DNA of 64,000 nt. Source: Nocardioides sp. GY 10113. Its GTDB lineage: Bacteria > Actinomycetota > Actinomycetes > Propionibacteriales > Nocardioidaceae. Shown one piece after another: positions 1 through 9,096 of this stretch. Below the pieces are notes generated by a model. The model was not told the DNA's origin, ran no database searches, and worked only from the letters and a program-made list of their open reading frames with translations. A program made the position numbers and the translations under genes. Every line of letters starts with the position of its first letter. The stretch's first letter is position 1. The DNA lies in assembly GCF_004919105.1 (NCBI RefSeq), contig NZ_STGK01000001.1, positions 186,001-250,000 on the forward strand, given 5' to 3'.

Positions 1-1
1 G

Positions 2-343
2 GACGCGACCTACCCGGTGCACCTGACCACCGGCCGGGTCCTCGGCCAGTACCAGTCGGGCGCCCAGACCCGCCGGATCAGGTCGCTGCCCGACGAGGGC
101 GCGTTCGTCGAGCTGCACCCGATGCTCGCCCACCGGATCGGCGCCCACGACGGCGAGCCGGTCGTCGTCCGCACCCGTCGCGGGGAGATGAAGGCCCCGG
201 CGAGGGTGGTCACCACGATCCGCCCCGACACCGTCTTCGTGCCGTTCCACTGGGTCGGCGCCAACCGGCTCACCAACGACGCGCTCGACCCCTCCAGCCG
301 GATGCCGGAGTTCAAGGTCTGCGCCGCGGAGGTGACCCGGTGA
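2..343 (+). CDS. Assimilatory nitrate reductase, C-terminal fragment
   Basis: This is the last 113 codons of a gene that begins left of the window. The visible part looks like the molydopterin-dinucleotide-binding C-terminal domain of the DMSO-reductase superfamily: it opens with YPVHLTTGRVLGQYQSG, has the VELHP / VVVRTRRGEMKAPARV stretch, and ends with VPFHWVGANRLTNDALDP. This is typical of NasC/NarB-type assimilatory nitrate reductases, which reduce nitrate to nitrite in the cytoplasm. It is followed, with a 4-base GTGA overlap, by a NasB-like FAD/[2Fe-2S] subunit and then by nirBD, which supports nitrate reductase over formate dehydrogenase. The catalytic and [4Fe-4S] parts are outside the window, so the exact substrate is inferred from context. 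Confidence 0.85.
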   Translation, partial: DATYPVHLTTGRVLGQYQSGAQTRRIRSLPDEGAFVELHPMLAHRIGAHDGEPVVVRTRRGEMKAPARVVTTIRPDTVFVPFHWVGANRLTNDALDPSSRMPEFKVCAAEVTR

Positions 344-1992
344 GCGCCGCGGGGGGTGGTGGTTTCGAGGCTCGGCCGCGGGCGGCCTCGCACCTCAACC
401 ACCGGGGGGACCGCCGGATCGTGGTGATCGGGTCCGGGATGGCCGCCACCCGGCTGGTCGAGGAGCTGGTGATCCGCGGCGTCCACGCCCGCGACCGGAT
501 CACCGTGCTCGGCGACGAGCCGGTGGCGCCGTACAACCGGATCCTGCTCTCGGCGGTCCTGGAGGGCACGCACCGACCCGAGGCGCTGACGCTGCGCGAG
601 CCCGGCTGGTACGCCGACCACGGCATCGACCTGCGGCTCGGCACCCGCGTGCTCGGGGTCGACCCCGAGCGTCGCGACGTGATGATGGTCGACGGCACCC
701 TCGTCGAGTACGACGTCCTCGTGCTCGCCACGGGCAGCATCCCGACGCTGCCGCCGATCCGGGGCCTGGTCCGGATGGACGGCACGCTGCACGAGGCCGT
801 GCACGCCTTCCGCTCGCTGGCCGACTGCCAGCAGCTGCTGGCGGCGGTCACCGCGACCGACCCCTCGGCCGGCGCCTCCGGGGAGCCGGTGAACCGCCGC
901 GCCGTGGTGGTCGGCGGCGGCCTGCTCGGCCTGCAGGTCGCCCGCGCGCTCGGCGCCCGCGGCCTGGACACCGAGATCGTCGAGGGCGGCGACCACCTGC
1001 TGCACACCCAGCTGGACACCGCGGCCGGCCGGATCCTCGCCCGCGACCTGCGCAGGCTGGGCGTCGACGTCTACACCGGCGCCCGCGCGGTCCGGCTCAG
1101 CGACGCGGCCCTGCCGGCCGGGGTCGGCACCTCGGGCCCCGCCGGCGCGACCGCCGGGCCGGGCGTCGCCGGCGGCGGCGTGGGCGGCGACGTGCGGGTG
1201 CTGGACCCGCTGCCCCGCCACCCCGGCCGGTTCGCGCTGCGCCTGGACAACGGCGTCACCCTCGACACGGACCTGGTGGTGCTCACCGCCGGCGGCCGAC
1301 CCTCGACCGCGCTGGCCCGTGGCGCCGGGCTCGAGGTGCGGCGGGGGATCGTCGTCGACGACCGGCTGGCCAGCGTCACCGACCCGGCGATCCATGCGAT
1401 CGGCGACTGCGCCCAGCACGACGGCCGGGTGACCGGCTTCGTGCCGCCGGCGTGGGAGCAGGCCGGCATCCTGGCCGGGCTGCTCGCCGACCGTTCCGGT
1501 GACGATGGGGCGCAGACCTACGACGGCACCCGGATCGTCGCCCGGCTCCGGGCCACCGGCCTGGACGTCGCCGTGCTCGGCGACGCCGCCGCCGAGATCG
1601 AGGCCGGCGGCGAAGTGGTCGAGGTGGCCAACCCGATCGCCGGCTCCCACCGCCGGCTCGTGGTGCGCGACGGCCGGATCGTGGCCGCCACCCTGGTCGG
1701 AGACCTGTCCCGGGTCGGCCTGATCACCCAGCACTTCGACCGCGGCACCGTGCTCGGACCCACCGAGCCGGGCGCGCTGCTGATGCCCGACCGCCCCGCC
1801 GGCGCCGGCAGCACCGTCCGGACCCTGCCCGACGACGCCGAGGTCTGCGCCTGCGCGGGCGTCTCGGCCGGTCGGATCCGCGGCTGCTCCTCGTTCGAGC
1901 AGGTCCGCGCCACCACCCGCGCCACCACCGGCTGCGGCGGCTGCGCCGGCACCGTCCGCGAGCTGCTCGACACCACCCCCGCCCACGCCTGA
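340..1992 (+). CDS. NasB-like FAD-dependent oxidoreductase with BFD-type [2Fe-2S] domain
   Basis: A 550-residue pyridine-nucleotide-disulfide-reductase-fold protein, probably the electron-transfer subunit that passes NAD(P)H electrons to nitrate reductase. Visible elements are an FAD-binding glycine motif (IVVIGSGMAATRLVEEL, from residue about 27), a second NAD(P)H-binding motif (AVVVGGGLLGLQVARALG, about 187), IHAIGDCAQ near 350, and a C-terminal BFD-like [2Fe-2S] site with Cys503, Cys505, Cys532 and Cys535. The GTG start overlaps the upstream stop (GTGA). Residues 7-23 are encoded by a dispersed palindromic repeat (see 358-405), so the N-terminus is abnormal. GTG codons at 421/424 are alternative starts but would cut into the first FAD strand. 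The neighbours (nitrate reductase upstream, nirBD downstream) fix the pathway. The assignment as NasB-like rather than a stand-alone reductase is inference. Confidence 0.82.
   Translation: MSAAGGGGFEARPRAASHLNHRGDRRIVVIGSGMAATRLVEELVIRGVHARDRITVLGDEPVAPYNRILLSAVLEGTHRPEALTLREPGWYADHGIDLRLGTRVLGVDPERRDVMMVDGTLVEYDVLVLATGSIPTLPPIRGLVRMDGTLHEAVHAFRSLADCQQLLAAVTATDPSAGASGEPVNRRAVVVGGGLLGLQVARALGARGLDTEIVEGGDHLLHTQLDTAAGRILARDLRRLGVDVYTGARAVRLSDAALPAGVGTSGPAGATAGPGVAGGGVGGDVRVLDPLPRHPGRFALRLDNGVTLDTDLVVLTAGGRPSTALARGAGLEVRRGIVVDDRLASVTDPAIHAIGDCAQHDGRVTGFVPPAWEQAGILAGLLADRSGDDGAQTYDGTRIVARLRATGLDVAVLGDAAAEIEAGGEVVEVANPIAGSHRRLVVRDGRIVAATLVGDLSRVGLITQHFDRGTVLGPTEPGALLMPDRPAGAGSTVRTLPDDAEVCACAGVSAGRIRGCSSFEQVRATTRATTGCGGCAGTVRELLDTTPAHA
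358..405 (+). repeat. Dispersed palindromic repeat inside a coding region
   Basis: A GGTGGTTTCGAGGCTCG arm and a CACCTCAACCACCGG arm flank a GC-rich centre. The arms are imperfect inverted copies of each other. The same element occurs at 13978-14017 and, in both orientations, at 16803-16904. Here it is read in frame as residues 7-23 of the NasB-like protein. Confidence 0.8.
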
Positions 1993-2038
1993 CCACCCGG
2001 TCTGACCCGCCCGCGTCACCCCTGAGAGGAAATCCCTG

Positions 2039-4636
2039 ATGGCACCGCACCTGAGGAAGCAGCTCGTCGTGGTCGGCCACGGCATGGTCGGACACCGTTT
2101 CGTCCAAGCGGCGATCGAGCGCGGGCTGACCGAGACCTACGACATCACCGTGCTCGGCGAGGAGCCGCGGCCGGCGTACGACCGCGTGGCGCTGACCTCG
2201 TTCTTCGAGGTCGGCGACGAGGCGCTGTCGTTCCTGCCCGGCGGCGCCTACGAGGACCCGCGGGTGACCCTGCGCCTGAGCGCGGAGGTGACCGGGCTCG
2301 ACCCCGAGACGCAGACCCTCCTGCTGGCCGACGGCGACGTCCTGGCCTACGACGAGCTGGTGCTGGCCACCGGAGCCGCGCCGTTCGTGCCGCCGGTGCC
2401 CGGCAAGGACCTCGGCAACGTCTTCGTCTACCGGACCATCGAGGACCTCGAGGCGATCCGGGAGGCGAGCAGGGGCGCCCGCGCCGGCGCCGTGATCGGC
2501 GGCGGCCTGCTCGGCCTGGAGGCGGCCAACGCGCTGCACCAGCTCGGCGTGCAGACCCACGTGGTCGAGATGGCGCCGCGGCTGATGGCGGTGCAGGTGG
2601 ACGACGCGGGCGGCGCCACCCTCAAGCGGCACATCGAGGACCTCGGCCTGACGGTGCACACCGGCGTGATGACCGAGCTGATCGACGGCGACGCCGACGG
2701 CAAGGTCTCGGGCATCAGGTTCAAGGATCAGGACACCCTGCCGCTGGACATCGTCATCTTCTCCGCCGGCATCCGCCCCCGCGACGCGATCGCCCGCGCC
2801 GCCGGCCTGGAGATCGCCGAGCGCGGCGGCGTCCTGGTCGACGAGCAGTGCCGCTCCTCGATCGACAACATCTGGGCGATCGGCGAGTGCGCCGCCCCGG
2901 GCGGCCGCATGTACGGGCTGGTCGCGCCCGGCTACACGATGGCCGAGGTCGTGGTCGACACACTGCTCGGCGGCGAGGCCGGCGCGTTCACCGGCGCGGA
3001 CATGTCGACCAAGCTGAAGCTCCTGGGCGTCGACGTGGCCTCGTTCGGCGACGCCTTCTGCACCACGCCCGACGCCCTCGAGCTGGTCTTCTCCGACGCG
3101 GTCGCCGGCATCTACAAGAAGCTGGTCGTCGCCGAGAACGCGACCGGCGGGTTCGAGCTGCTCGGCGGCATCCTGGTCGGCGACGCCAGCGCGTACGGCG
3201 TACTGCGGCCGATGGTGGGCAGCGGCATGGAGCTGCCGGAGAACCCGGAGGAGCTGATCCTGCCGGCGAGCCGCGGCGGCGTCGAGCTGGGTCTCCCCGA
3301 CGACGCCCAGGTGTGCTCCTGCAACAACGTGACCAAGGCCGAGATCGTGGCGGCCGTCTCGGACGACGCCACCCACAACGACGGCGGCCCCTGCGGGGAC
3401 GCGGGCTGCGTCACCGCCTGCACCAAGGCCGGCTCGACCTGCGGCTCCTGCAAGACCGTGGTCAAGAAGATCGTCGAGGACCACTTCGCCTCCGTCGGCA
3501 AGGAGGTCGACAGGTCGCTGTGCCAGCACTTCCCGATGACCCGCCAGGAGCTCTTCGAGGTCGTCGCGATCCACGGCTACACCCGCTTCGACGACATCGT
3601 CGCCGGCCACGGCCGGGGCCGCGGCTGCGACATCTGCAAGCCGGCCGTCGCCTCGATCCTGGCCAGCCTGCTCAACCACCACGTGCTGGACGGCTCCAAC
3701 CGCACCCTGCAGGACACCAACGACGCCTACCTGGCCAACATCCAGAAGAACGGCACCTACTCGGTCGTGCCGCGGATCCCCGGCGGCGAGATCACCCCCG
3801 AGAAGCTGATCGTGATCGGCGAGGTGGCCCGCGACTTCGGCCTCTACACGAAGATCACCGGCGGCCAGCGCATCGACCTGTTCGGCGCCCGGCTGGAGGA
3901 CCTGCCGCTGATCTGGAAGCGGCTGGTCGACGCCGGCTTCGAGTCCGGCCACGCCTACGGCAAGGCGCTGCGCACGGTGAAGTCGTGCGTCGGCTCCACC
4001 TGGTGCCGGTACGGCGTGCAGGACTCGGTCGGGCTCGCGATCGAGCTGGAGCTGCGCTACCGGGGCCTGCGCTCGCCGCACAAGCTCAAGGGCGGCGTCT
4101 CCGGCTGTGCCCGGGAGTGCGCCGAGGCCCGCGGCAAGGACTTCGGCGTGATCGCGACCGAGAAGGGCTGGAACCTCTACGTCGGCGGCAACGGCGGCGC
4201 CACCCCGGCCCACGCCCAGCTGCTGGCCGGCGACCTCGACACCCCGACGTTGATCAGCTACCTCGACCGCTACCTCATGTACTACATCCGCACCGCCGAC
4301 CGGCTGCAGCGCACCGCGCCCTGGATCGACAGCCTCGAGGGCGGCCTGGACCGGGTCCGCGAGATCGTCGTGGACGACGCGCTCGGGCTCGGCTCGGAGC
4401 TGGAGGCGGCGATGGGTCGCCACGTCGACACCTACTTCGACGAGTGGAAGGCCACCGTCGAGGACCCGGAGAAGCTGCAGCGCTTCGTCTCCTTCGTCAA
4501 CGCCCCGGGCGTGCCCGACCCCCACATCTCCTTCCGCGACGAGCGCGGGCAGATCGCCCCCGCGGCCAGCGACGGCCCGGTCACGCTGGGCCCGGTCACG
4601 CTCGGCAGCACGATCCCCGTCGGAGGCCCCCGATGA
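2039..4636 (+). CDS. nirB: Nitrite reductase (NAD(P)H), large subunit
   Basis: 865 residues, the usual length for NirB. The protein catalyses six-electron reduction of nitrite to ammonium in the cytoplasm using NAD(P)H, FAD, [2Fe-2S], [4Fe-4S] and siroheme. In order: FAD motif VVGHGMVGHRFV near residue 11, NADH motif AVIGGGLLGLEAANAL near 151, a BFD-type cysteine cluster (VCSCNNVT and CGSCKTVV) near 425-480, a second cysteine-containing segment (GRGCDICKPA), then the sulfite/nitrite-reductase ferredoxin half-domain and the siroheme/[4Fe-4S] ligands Cys650, Cys656, Cys690 and Cys694 (C-x5-C ... C-x3-C). The ATG is preceded by a good ribosome binding site (GAGAGGA, about 8 bases upstream). It overlaps nirD by ATGA. 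All expected ligands are present. Confidence 0.97.
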   Translation: MAPHLRKQLVVVGHGMVGHRFVQAAIERGLTETYDITVLGEEPRPAYDRVALTSFFEVGDEALSFLPGGAYEDPRVTLRLSAEVTGLDPETQTLLLADGDVLAYDELVLATGAAPFVPPVPGKDLGNVFVYRTIEDLEAIREASRGARAGAVIGGGLLGLEAANALHQLGVQTHVVEMAPRLMAVQVDDAGGATLKRHIEDLGLTVHTGVMTELIDGDADGKVSGIRFKDQDTLPLDIVIFSAGIRPRDAIARAAGLEIAERGGVLVDEQCRSSIDNIWAIGECAAPGGRMYGLVAPGYTMAEVVVDTLLGGEAGAFTGADMSTKLKLLGVDVASFGDAFCTTPDALELVFSDAVAGIYKKLVVAENATGGFELLGGILVGDASAYGVLRPMVGSGMELPENPEELILPASRGGVELGLPDDAQVCSCNNVTKAEIVAAVSDDATHNDGGPCGDAGCVTACTKAGSTCGSCKTVVKKIVEDHFASVGKEVDRSLCQHFPMTRQELFEVVAIHGYTRFDDIVAGHGRGRGCDICKPAVASILASLLNHHVLDGSNRTLQDTNDAYLANIQKNGTYSVVPRIPGGEITPEKLIVIGEVARDFGLYTKITGGQRIDLFGARLEDLPLIWKRLVDAGFESGHAYGKALRTVKSCVGSTWCRYGVQDSVGLAIELELRYRGLRSPHKLKGGVSGCARECAEARGKDFGVIATEKGWNLYVGGNGGATPAHAQLLAGDLDTPTLISYLDRYLMYYIRTADRLQRTAPWIDSLEGGLDRVREIVVDDALGLGSELEAAMGRHVDTYFDEWKATVEDPEKLQRFVSFVNAPGVPDPHISFRDERGQIAPAASDGPVTLGPVTLGSTIPVGGPR

Positions 4637-5043
4637 GCACGATCAGCACCGGCAGCAACAGCGACGCGACCGGCTCCCCGGCGCCGGAGGCGGTCGGCAC
4701 CGTGGTCTGCCCGCTGGAGCGGATCGAGGTCGAGGGCGGCGTCGCGGCCCTGGTCGACGGCGAGGCCGTCGCGGTGTTTCGCACGTTCGACGACCAGGTC
4801 TTCGCGATCTCCAACTACGATCCTTACTCGAAGGCATCGGTGCTGTCGCGCGGCATCGTCGGATCAAGGGCGATCGACGGGAACGACGTGCCCTTCGTGG
4901 CGAGCCCGATGCACAAGCAGCCGTTCGACCTGCGCACCGGCCGCTGCCTCGACGACGAGGCGGTCGGCGTCCCGACGTACCCGGTGCGGGTGATCGACGG
5001 GGTGGTCGTCGTCGGCCGACGACGGGAGAGCGGGGGCACGTGA
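4633..5043 (+). CDS. nirD: Nitrite reductase (NAD(P)H), small subunit
   Basis: A 136-residue Rieske-fold protein that partners NirB. The core runs from VGTVVCPLERIEVEGGVAAL to the end (YPVRVIDGVVVVG), preceded by a Ser/Gly-rich N-terminal extension of about 20 residues. As in other NirD proteins the Rieske Cys-His / Cys-His ligands are absent: the loop reads NYDPYSKASVLSRG and the second loop MHKQPFDL. It should therefore carry no [2Fe-2S] cluster. The start is set by the ATGA overlap with nirB. Its GTGA end overlaps the next gene, so the two are probably translationally coupled. Confidence 0.95.
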   Translation: MSTISTGSNSDATGSPAPEAVGTVVCPLERIEVEGGVAALVDGEAVAVFRTFDDQVFAISNYDPYSKASVLSRGIVGSRAIDGNDVPFVASPMHKQPFDLRTGRCLDDEAVGVPTYPVRVIDGVVVVGRRRESGGT

Positions 5044-6164
5044 TCCAGCAGTCTCCGGCGCAGCCGCTCGACGGCTTTCGGATCGGAGTCACGGCTGCCC
5101 GGAGAGCCGAGGAGCAGATCGCACTGCTCGAGCGCCGCGGCGCGGAGGTGGTGCACGCCCCGGCCCTGTCGGTGGACCCGAACCGGGTCGACGAGCCGGC
5201 GCTGAGGGCGGCCACGGCGCACGTGCTGGCCGCGCCGGTCGACATCTTCGTGGCGACCACGGGGATCGGCATGAAGTCCTGGCTGACCCTGGCCGACGGC
5301 TGGGGGATGGGCGACCACCTGCTCGACCACCTCGGCGCCGCCGAGATCCTGGCCCGCGGCCCGAAGAGCGTCGGCGCGCTGCGCCGGTTCGGGCTGCGCG
5401 AGCTGTGGGCACCCGAGTCGGAGTGCTTCGAGGACGTGCTCGACCACCTGCGCCGGCGTGACCTGACCGGACTGCGGATCGTGGTCCAGGAGCACGGTCA
5501 GTCGCTGTCGATGGCCGCGCACGCGCTGCGCCGCCGCGGCGCCGACGTCTCCACCGTGGCCGTCTACCGCGTGGAGCGGGCCGAGGACCCGGAGCCGATG
5601 TTCGGCCTGATCGAGGAGATCGCGGCCCGCCGGGTGCAGGCGGTCACCTTCACCGCCGCGCCGGCGATCGCGGCACTGATGGAGGCCGCCGTCTCCACCG
5701 GCCACCGCGACGAGGTGGTCACCGCCTTCCAGGCCGACGTGATCGCCTCCTGCGTGGGCCCGGTGACCGCGGCCGCGTTCGAGATGTGGGGCGTGCCGTC
5801 GGTCTACCCGGAGCGATCCCGGCTCGCGGCGATGATCAAGCAGCTCGAGCTCGAGCTGCCCTCGCGCGCCACCGGTACCACGCTGGAGGTGGCCGGCCAC
5901 ACGCTGCTGCTGCACGGCGACGACGTGCTGGTCGACGGCGTCGAGGTGAAGCTCTCCCCGGCGCCGTACGCCGTCCTCCAGGCGCTGCTGGTCAACCCGG
6001 GGAACGTGGTCTCCCGGCGTGACCTGCTCGCCGCGCTGCCCTCGGGCACCGCCGGCTCCGAGCACGCGGTGGAGATGGCCGTCGCCCGGCTGCGCGCGTC
6101 GCTCGGCACGCGGTGCGTGCAGACCGTGGTGAAGCGCGGCTACCGGCTGGCGGTCGCGCTGTGA
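5040..6164 (+). CDS. hemD: Uroporphyrinogen-III synthase fused to a winged-helix domain
   Basis: 374 residues. Residues about 10-265 form the HemD fold (FRIGVTAARRAEEQIALLERRG; VDIFVATTGIGMKSWL; AVTFTAAPAIAALMEAA; ASCVGPVTAAAFEMWG), which cyclises hydroxymethylbilane to uroporphyrinogen III, the branch-point precursor of siroheme. Residues about 285-374 are an OmpR/PhoB-type winged helix (LSPAPYAVLQALLVNPGNVVSRRDLLAAL ... VEMAVARLRASLG ... VKRGYRL). This HemD-regulator fusion is known in actinobacterial nitrite-reductase loci and may let the protein regulate the nitrate/nitrite genes. The GTG start overlaps nirD (GTGA). DNA binding is inferred from the fold only. Confidence 0.9.
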   Translation: MIQQSPAQPLDGFRIGVTAARRAEEQIALLERRGAEVVHAPALSVDPNRVDEPALRAATAHVLAAPVDIFVATTGIGMKSWLTLADGWGMGDHLLDHLGAAEILARGPKSVGALRRFGLRELWAPESECFEDVLDHLRRRDLTGLRIVVQEHGQSLSMAAHALRRRGADVSTVAVYRVERAEDPEPMFGLIEEIAARRVQAVTFTAAPAIAALMEAAVSTGHRDEVVTAFQADVIASCVGPVTAAAFEMWGVPSVYPERSRLAAMIKQLELELPSRATGTTLEVAGHTLLLHGDDVLVDGVEVKLSPAPYAVLQALLVNPGNVVSRRDLLAALPSGTAGSEHAVEMAVARLRASLGTRCVQTVVKRGYRLAVAL

Positions 6165-6838
6165 GCGCCGGCACCCCGCACCTGGTCACCGTCGCGCACG
6201 GCACCCGGACCGCGGCCGGCAACACGGTGGTCGCCGAGATCACCGCCGCCGCCGGTGAGCGGCTCGGCTGGCCGGCCACGGCGTCGTACGTCGAGCTCTG
6301 CGCACCGCTCTTCGCGGACGTGGTGGCGCAGGTGCCGGGCCCGGTGGTCGCGCTGCCGACCCTGCTCTCCACCGGGATCCACGTGCGCCAGGACCTGCCC
6401 GAGGCGGTCGCCGCCTCCGGCCGCTCGGACGTCGCGCTGGGTGCCCAGCTGGGCCCGGACCCGCTGCTCGCCGCTGCCCAGGTGGAGCGCCTCCGCGCCG
6501 CGGGGGCGGCCGTGGGCCAGCCGCTGGTCATGGTCGCCGCCGGCTCCTCGGAGCCGGACGCGCTGGCGGACCTGGACGGCGCGGTGGCCGCGCTCGCCGA
6601 GGCATGGGGCGGCCCGGTGCGGCTGGCCACGATGACCGGGCTCGGTCCGCGCCCCGACGAGGTCGTGCAGCCGGGGGACGCCGTGTCGCCGTACCTGTTC
6701 GCGACGGGGTTCTTCCACCGCCGCCTCGAGGAGGCGGCCCGGGCCGCGGGCGCGACCGTCGTCGCCGACGTGATCGGCCCGCACCCGCGCGTGGTGGACC
6801 TGGTGGTCGACCGCGCGCGGGCGCTGGCCTCAGGCTGA
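6161..6838 (+). CDS. Sirohydrochlorin chelatase (CbiX/SirB type)
   Basis: 225 residues from a GTG that overlaps the hemD-like stop (GTGA). An in-frame start 48 bases upstream lies inside the previous gene and is less likely. Chelatase histidines are visible at His13 (TVAHGTR) and His74 (STGIHVRQDLP), followed by the second half-domain (LVMVAAGSSEPDALADL). The family inserts Fe2+ into sirohydrochlorin (or Co2+ in cobalamin synthesis). As the last gene of a nirBD-hemD operon, ferrochelation to make siroheme for NirB is the likely role. It fits the longer, two-half CbiX form rather than the short archaeal form. Confidence 0.88.
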   Translation: MSAGTPHLVTVAHGTRTAAGNTVVAEITAAAGERLGWPATASYVELCAPLFADVVAQVPGPVVALPTLLSTGIHVRQDLPEAVAASGRSDVALGAQLGPDPLLAAAQVERLRAAGAAVGQPLVMVAAGSSEPDALADLDGAVAALAEAWGGPVRLATMTGLGPRPDEVVQPGDAVSPYLFATGFFHRRLEEAARAAGATVVADVIGPHPRVVDLVVDRARALASG

Positions 6839-6855
6839 GCCCTGAAGCCGCGTGG

Positions 6856-7659
6856 TCAGCGCCCGGCCACGTAGCACTGGACGTTGTGGTTGCCGGCCTT
6901 CCAGTCCGTCCGCGAGCTCAGTCGGGCCCACCACGCCCGCTTCTGCGGGCAGTGGGTGCGGGCGAACCTCTGGAACTTCTTCTCCGCCGGGTAGGCGCTT
7001 CCGGGCATCCGGTGGGTCGAGGCCGCCCGGTAGTGGTGGGTCTGGGTGCAGCCGGTCAGGTAGCCGGTGCCCTTGCGCACCACGATGCAGCCGCGCTCGG
7101 ACGTGGTGATCTTGCCCAGTGCGGGCTTGACCGTCGGCAGGTTCAGGAGGCTGCTCTTGCCGCCGAAGAGGATGAGGTCGCACCGGATCCACCGGGCGCC
7201 GTGCGCGATCTGGTCCTCGGTGGGGAAGTAGAAGGCCCCGGCGTAGGCGGTCTTGGACACCTTGGCCCAGGGGGCGTCGAGCGTCTTCCGGACGGACTTC
7301 ATGCAGCCGGGGACGACCTTGTTGTAGATCTTCTCCATGAACGCGGCGTCGTCCGTCGTGCTCCAGGCGAGTCCGCTGGGCAGGTAGGCGACCTTGTGGA
7401 CGTAGGCGGTGTGGACGGCGCTGCAGGGCACCGCCGGACTGGTGTCGGTGTCGCTCAGGAAGACCTTCCAGCCGTACTTGTGGCACTCGCCGACCGTGGG
7501 CGCGCCGTAGGAAGGACCGTCCGGCTCCGCGGGCTGCTCGCCGGCGCGGGCGGCCGTGGCCGAGGTGAGCGCGATGCTCGCGGCCAGGGCGGTGGTGGCC
7601 GCGATCGCGGCGAGCGGGCGGAGGCGGCGGAGCGGGTTGGACGCGTGGAGCAGGCGCAT
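6856..7659 (-). CDS. Secreted septum-formation-family-like protein
   Basis: 267 residues from the ATG at 7659. Longer in-frame readings exist, but this start gives an ideal Sec signal peptide (positive N-region LRRLRP, a 20-residue Ala-rich core, cleavage near TAARAG). The mature part has VGECHKYGW, VPCSAVHTAYVHKV and further paired cysteines (PGCMKSV, IRCDLI, RGCIVV, LTGCTQTHH, ARTHCP, VQCYVAG). This resembles the actinobacterial septum-formation domain (G-x-C ... V-x-C-x-x-x-H). The function of that domain is poorly known. It converges on the siroheme operon with only 17 bases between stops. A weak ribosome binding site (GAAAGG) lies about 12 bases upstream. Confidence 0.7.
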   Translation of the reverse strand: MRLLHASNPLRRLRPLAAIAATTALAASIALTSATAARAGEQPAEPDGPSYGAPTVGECHKYGWKVFLSDTDTSPAVPCSAVHTAYVHKVAYLPSGLAWSTTDDAAFMEKIYNKVVPGCMKSVRKTLDAPWAKVSKTAYAGAFYFPTEDQIAHGARWIRCDLILFGGKSSLLNLPTVKPALGKITTSERGCIVVRKGTGYLTGCTQTHHYRAASTHRMPGSAYPAEKKFQRFARTHCPQKRAWWARLSSRTDWKAGNHNVQCYVAGR

Positions 7660-7774
7660 GAGCGTGGCAGAACCTTTCGGGAGCGGAGCAGGAGATGCTG
7701 GGCCACCCGAGATGGTCGCCGGGTCGATCTGCCGCCCGGCGTAGTCAGAATAGGTGATGCGTGAGGCCGGCTGG

Positions 7775-9067
7775 CTAAGAAATGAGTCGCTCGTGCGCAA
7801 CCGGCACCAGCGGTACGGCGGCCAGCGGCAGCGCCGCCGCGATCGCGAAGGCGGCGCCGTAGCCGAGGTGGGTGATGGTCAGCCCGGCGACCGGCGGGAC
7901 GGCGGCCGCCATCAGGTGCTGGGCGGTGTTCTGCATGCCCATCGCCCGGCCCGACCAGAACGGGCCGGCGCGCTCGGCGACCGCGGTGAAGGCCAGGCCG
8001 TTGTCGGCGACGGTGATCGCCGAGGCGGCGACCAGCAGCAGCACCGCCGCCCCGGTCAGCCACGCCACGGAGCCGGACGCCGCGGCGGCGGCGCCGAGCG
8101 CCAGCATGGTGACCGCGGCCAGGACCGCGACCTGGCGCATCGGGCGCATCCGGCTGCCGGCGACGTCGGACCACCAGCCGGCGCCGATCCGCGCGCCGGC
8201 GCCGACCAGCTGGGTGCCGAGCATCAGCAGGCCGGCGGCCGCGGCCGACCAGCCGAGGTCGTCGATCAGCCAGGTCAGGCCGAAGGTCCAGACGAGGAAC
8301 TGCGGGCCGACCAGCAGCACCGAGGCGCCGTGGATCCGGGCCAGGAAGCGGTCCTGGCGGTAGGGGTTGGCGGCGTGCGCCGGCGCCTCGTGCCGCTGCG
8401 GTCGGGGCGGGTCGAGCACCACCGCGGCGACCACCACCGCCGCCAGCGCGCAGGCAGCGGTCGGCACCCACAGCGCCGCGCCGATGCCGGCCCGCTCGGC
8501 GAGCACCGCCATCGTCGCCGCGGCCAGGCCGACCCCGAGCGGCTGGGCGGTCTGCCGGATCCCCATCGCCAGCCCGCGCCGCTCGGGCGGGAACCAGCCG
8601 ACGACGACCCGGCCGGAGGCGGAGTTCGTCGCGCCCGAGGCGGCGCCGGCCAGTACCAGGGCCAGCGCCATCGCGACCACCGGTCCGCGCGCCGCATCGG
8701 CGGAGCCACCCGGGTCACCGGTCGCGGCCCCCGCGATCGCCAGCCCGCCGCCGACCGCGGCCGCGACCAGTCCGACCAGCAGCGAGAACCGCTCGCCGCG
8801 GTGGTCGACCACGACGCCCCACGCGATCAGCGTGAGCATCATCCCGAGCAGCGGTGCCGAGGCGACCAGCCCGGCCTCGCCCAGGCTCATCCCGTAGGCG
8901 GTGTGCAGCTGGGGGATCAGGAACGCCGGTCCGGTGACCATCGCGGCCGAGGCCGCCTGGGCCGCCGTCGAGCTGGCGAGCATCGCCCAGCGACGCCCCG
9001 CGCTGACCCGCTGCCACGCGGGCGGAGCGTCCGGGGTCGGAGTGACGGCCACGCGGTCAGTCAACAC
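7775..9067 (-). CDS. MFS transporter
   Basis: 430 residues with about 12 hydrophobic segments in two halves. The loop between helices 2 and 3 has the MFS motif A form (GVVVDHRGERFSLL), and the fourth-fifth helix region reads VVGWFPPERRGLAMGIRQTAQPLG, typical of anion/metabolite:H+ symporters. The start read is GTG; the adjacent TTG is possible. It lies downstream of the GH65 gene on the same strand, separated by 84 bases that hold a perfect palindrome (9097-9112), so it may have its own regulated promoter. The substrate cannot be read from the sequence. Proximity to nitrate genes is suggestive, but the NarK nitrate signatures were not seen. Confidence 0.8.
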   Translation of the reverse strand: MLTDRVAVTPTPDAPPAWQRVSAGRRWAMLASSTAAQAASAAMVTGPAFLIPQLHTAYGMSLGEAGLVASAPLLGMMLTLIAWGVVVDHRGERFSLLVGLVAAAVGGGLAIAGAATGDPGGSADAARGPVVAMALALVLAGAASGATNSASGRVVVGWFPPERRGLAMGIRQTAQPLGVGLAAATMAVLAERAGIGAALWVPTAACALAAVVVAAVVLDPPRPQRHEAPAHAANPYRQDRFLARIHGASVLLVGPQFLVWTFGLTWLIDDLGWSAAAAGLLMLGTQLVGAGARIGAGWWSDVAGSRMRPMRQVAVLAAVTMLALGAAAAASGSVAWLTGAAVLLLVAASAITVADNGLAFTAVAERAGPFWSGRAMGMQNTAQHLMAAAVPPVAGLTITHLGYGAAFAIAAALPLAAVPLVPVAHERLIS

Positions 9068-9096
9068 CCGCGTCCCGATAAATGAGACGGTGATCT

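Noticed and set aside
7775..9067. NarK-type nitrate transporter
   Set aside because: The gene is an MFS member near nitrate genes, but the nitrate-signature motifs were not visible and it is not in the nitrate operon.
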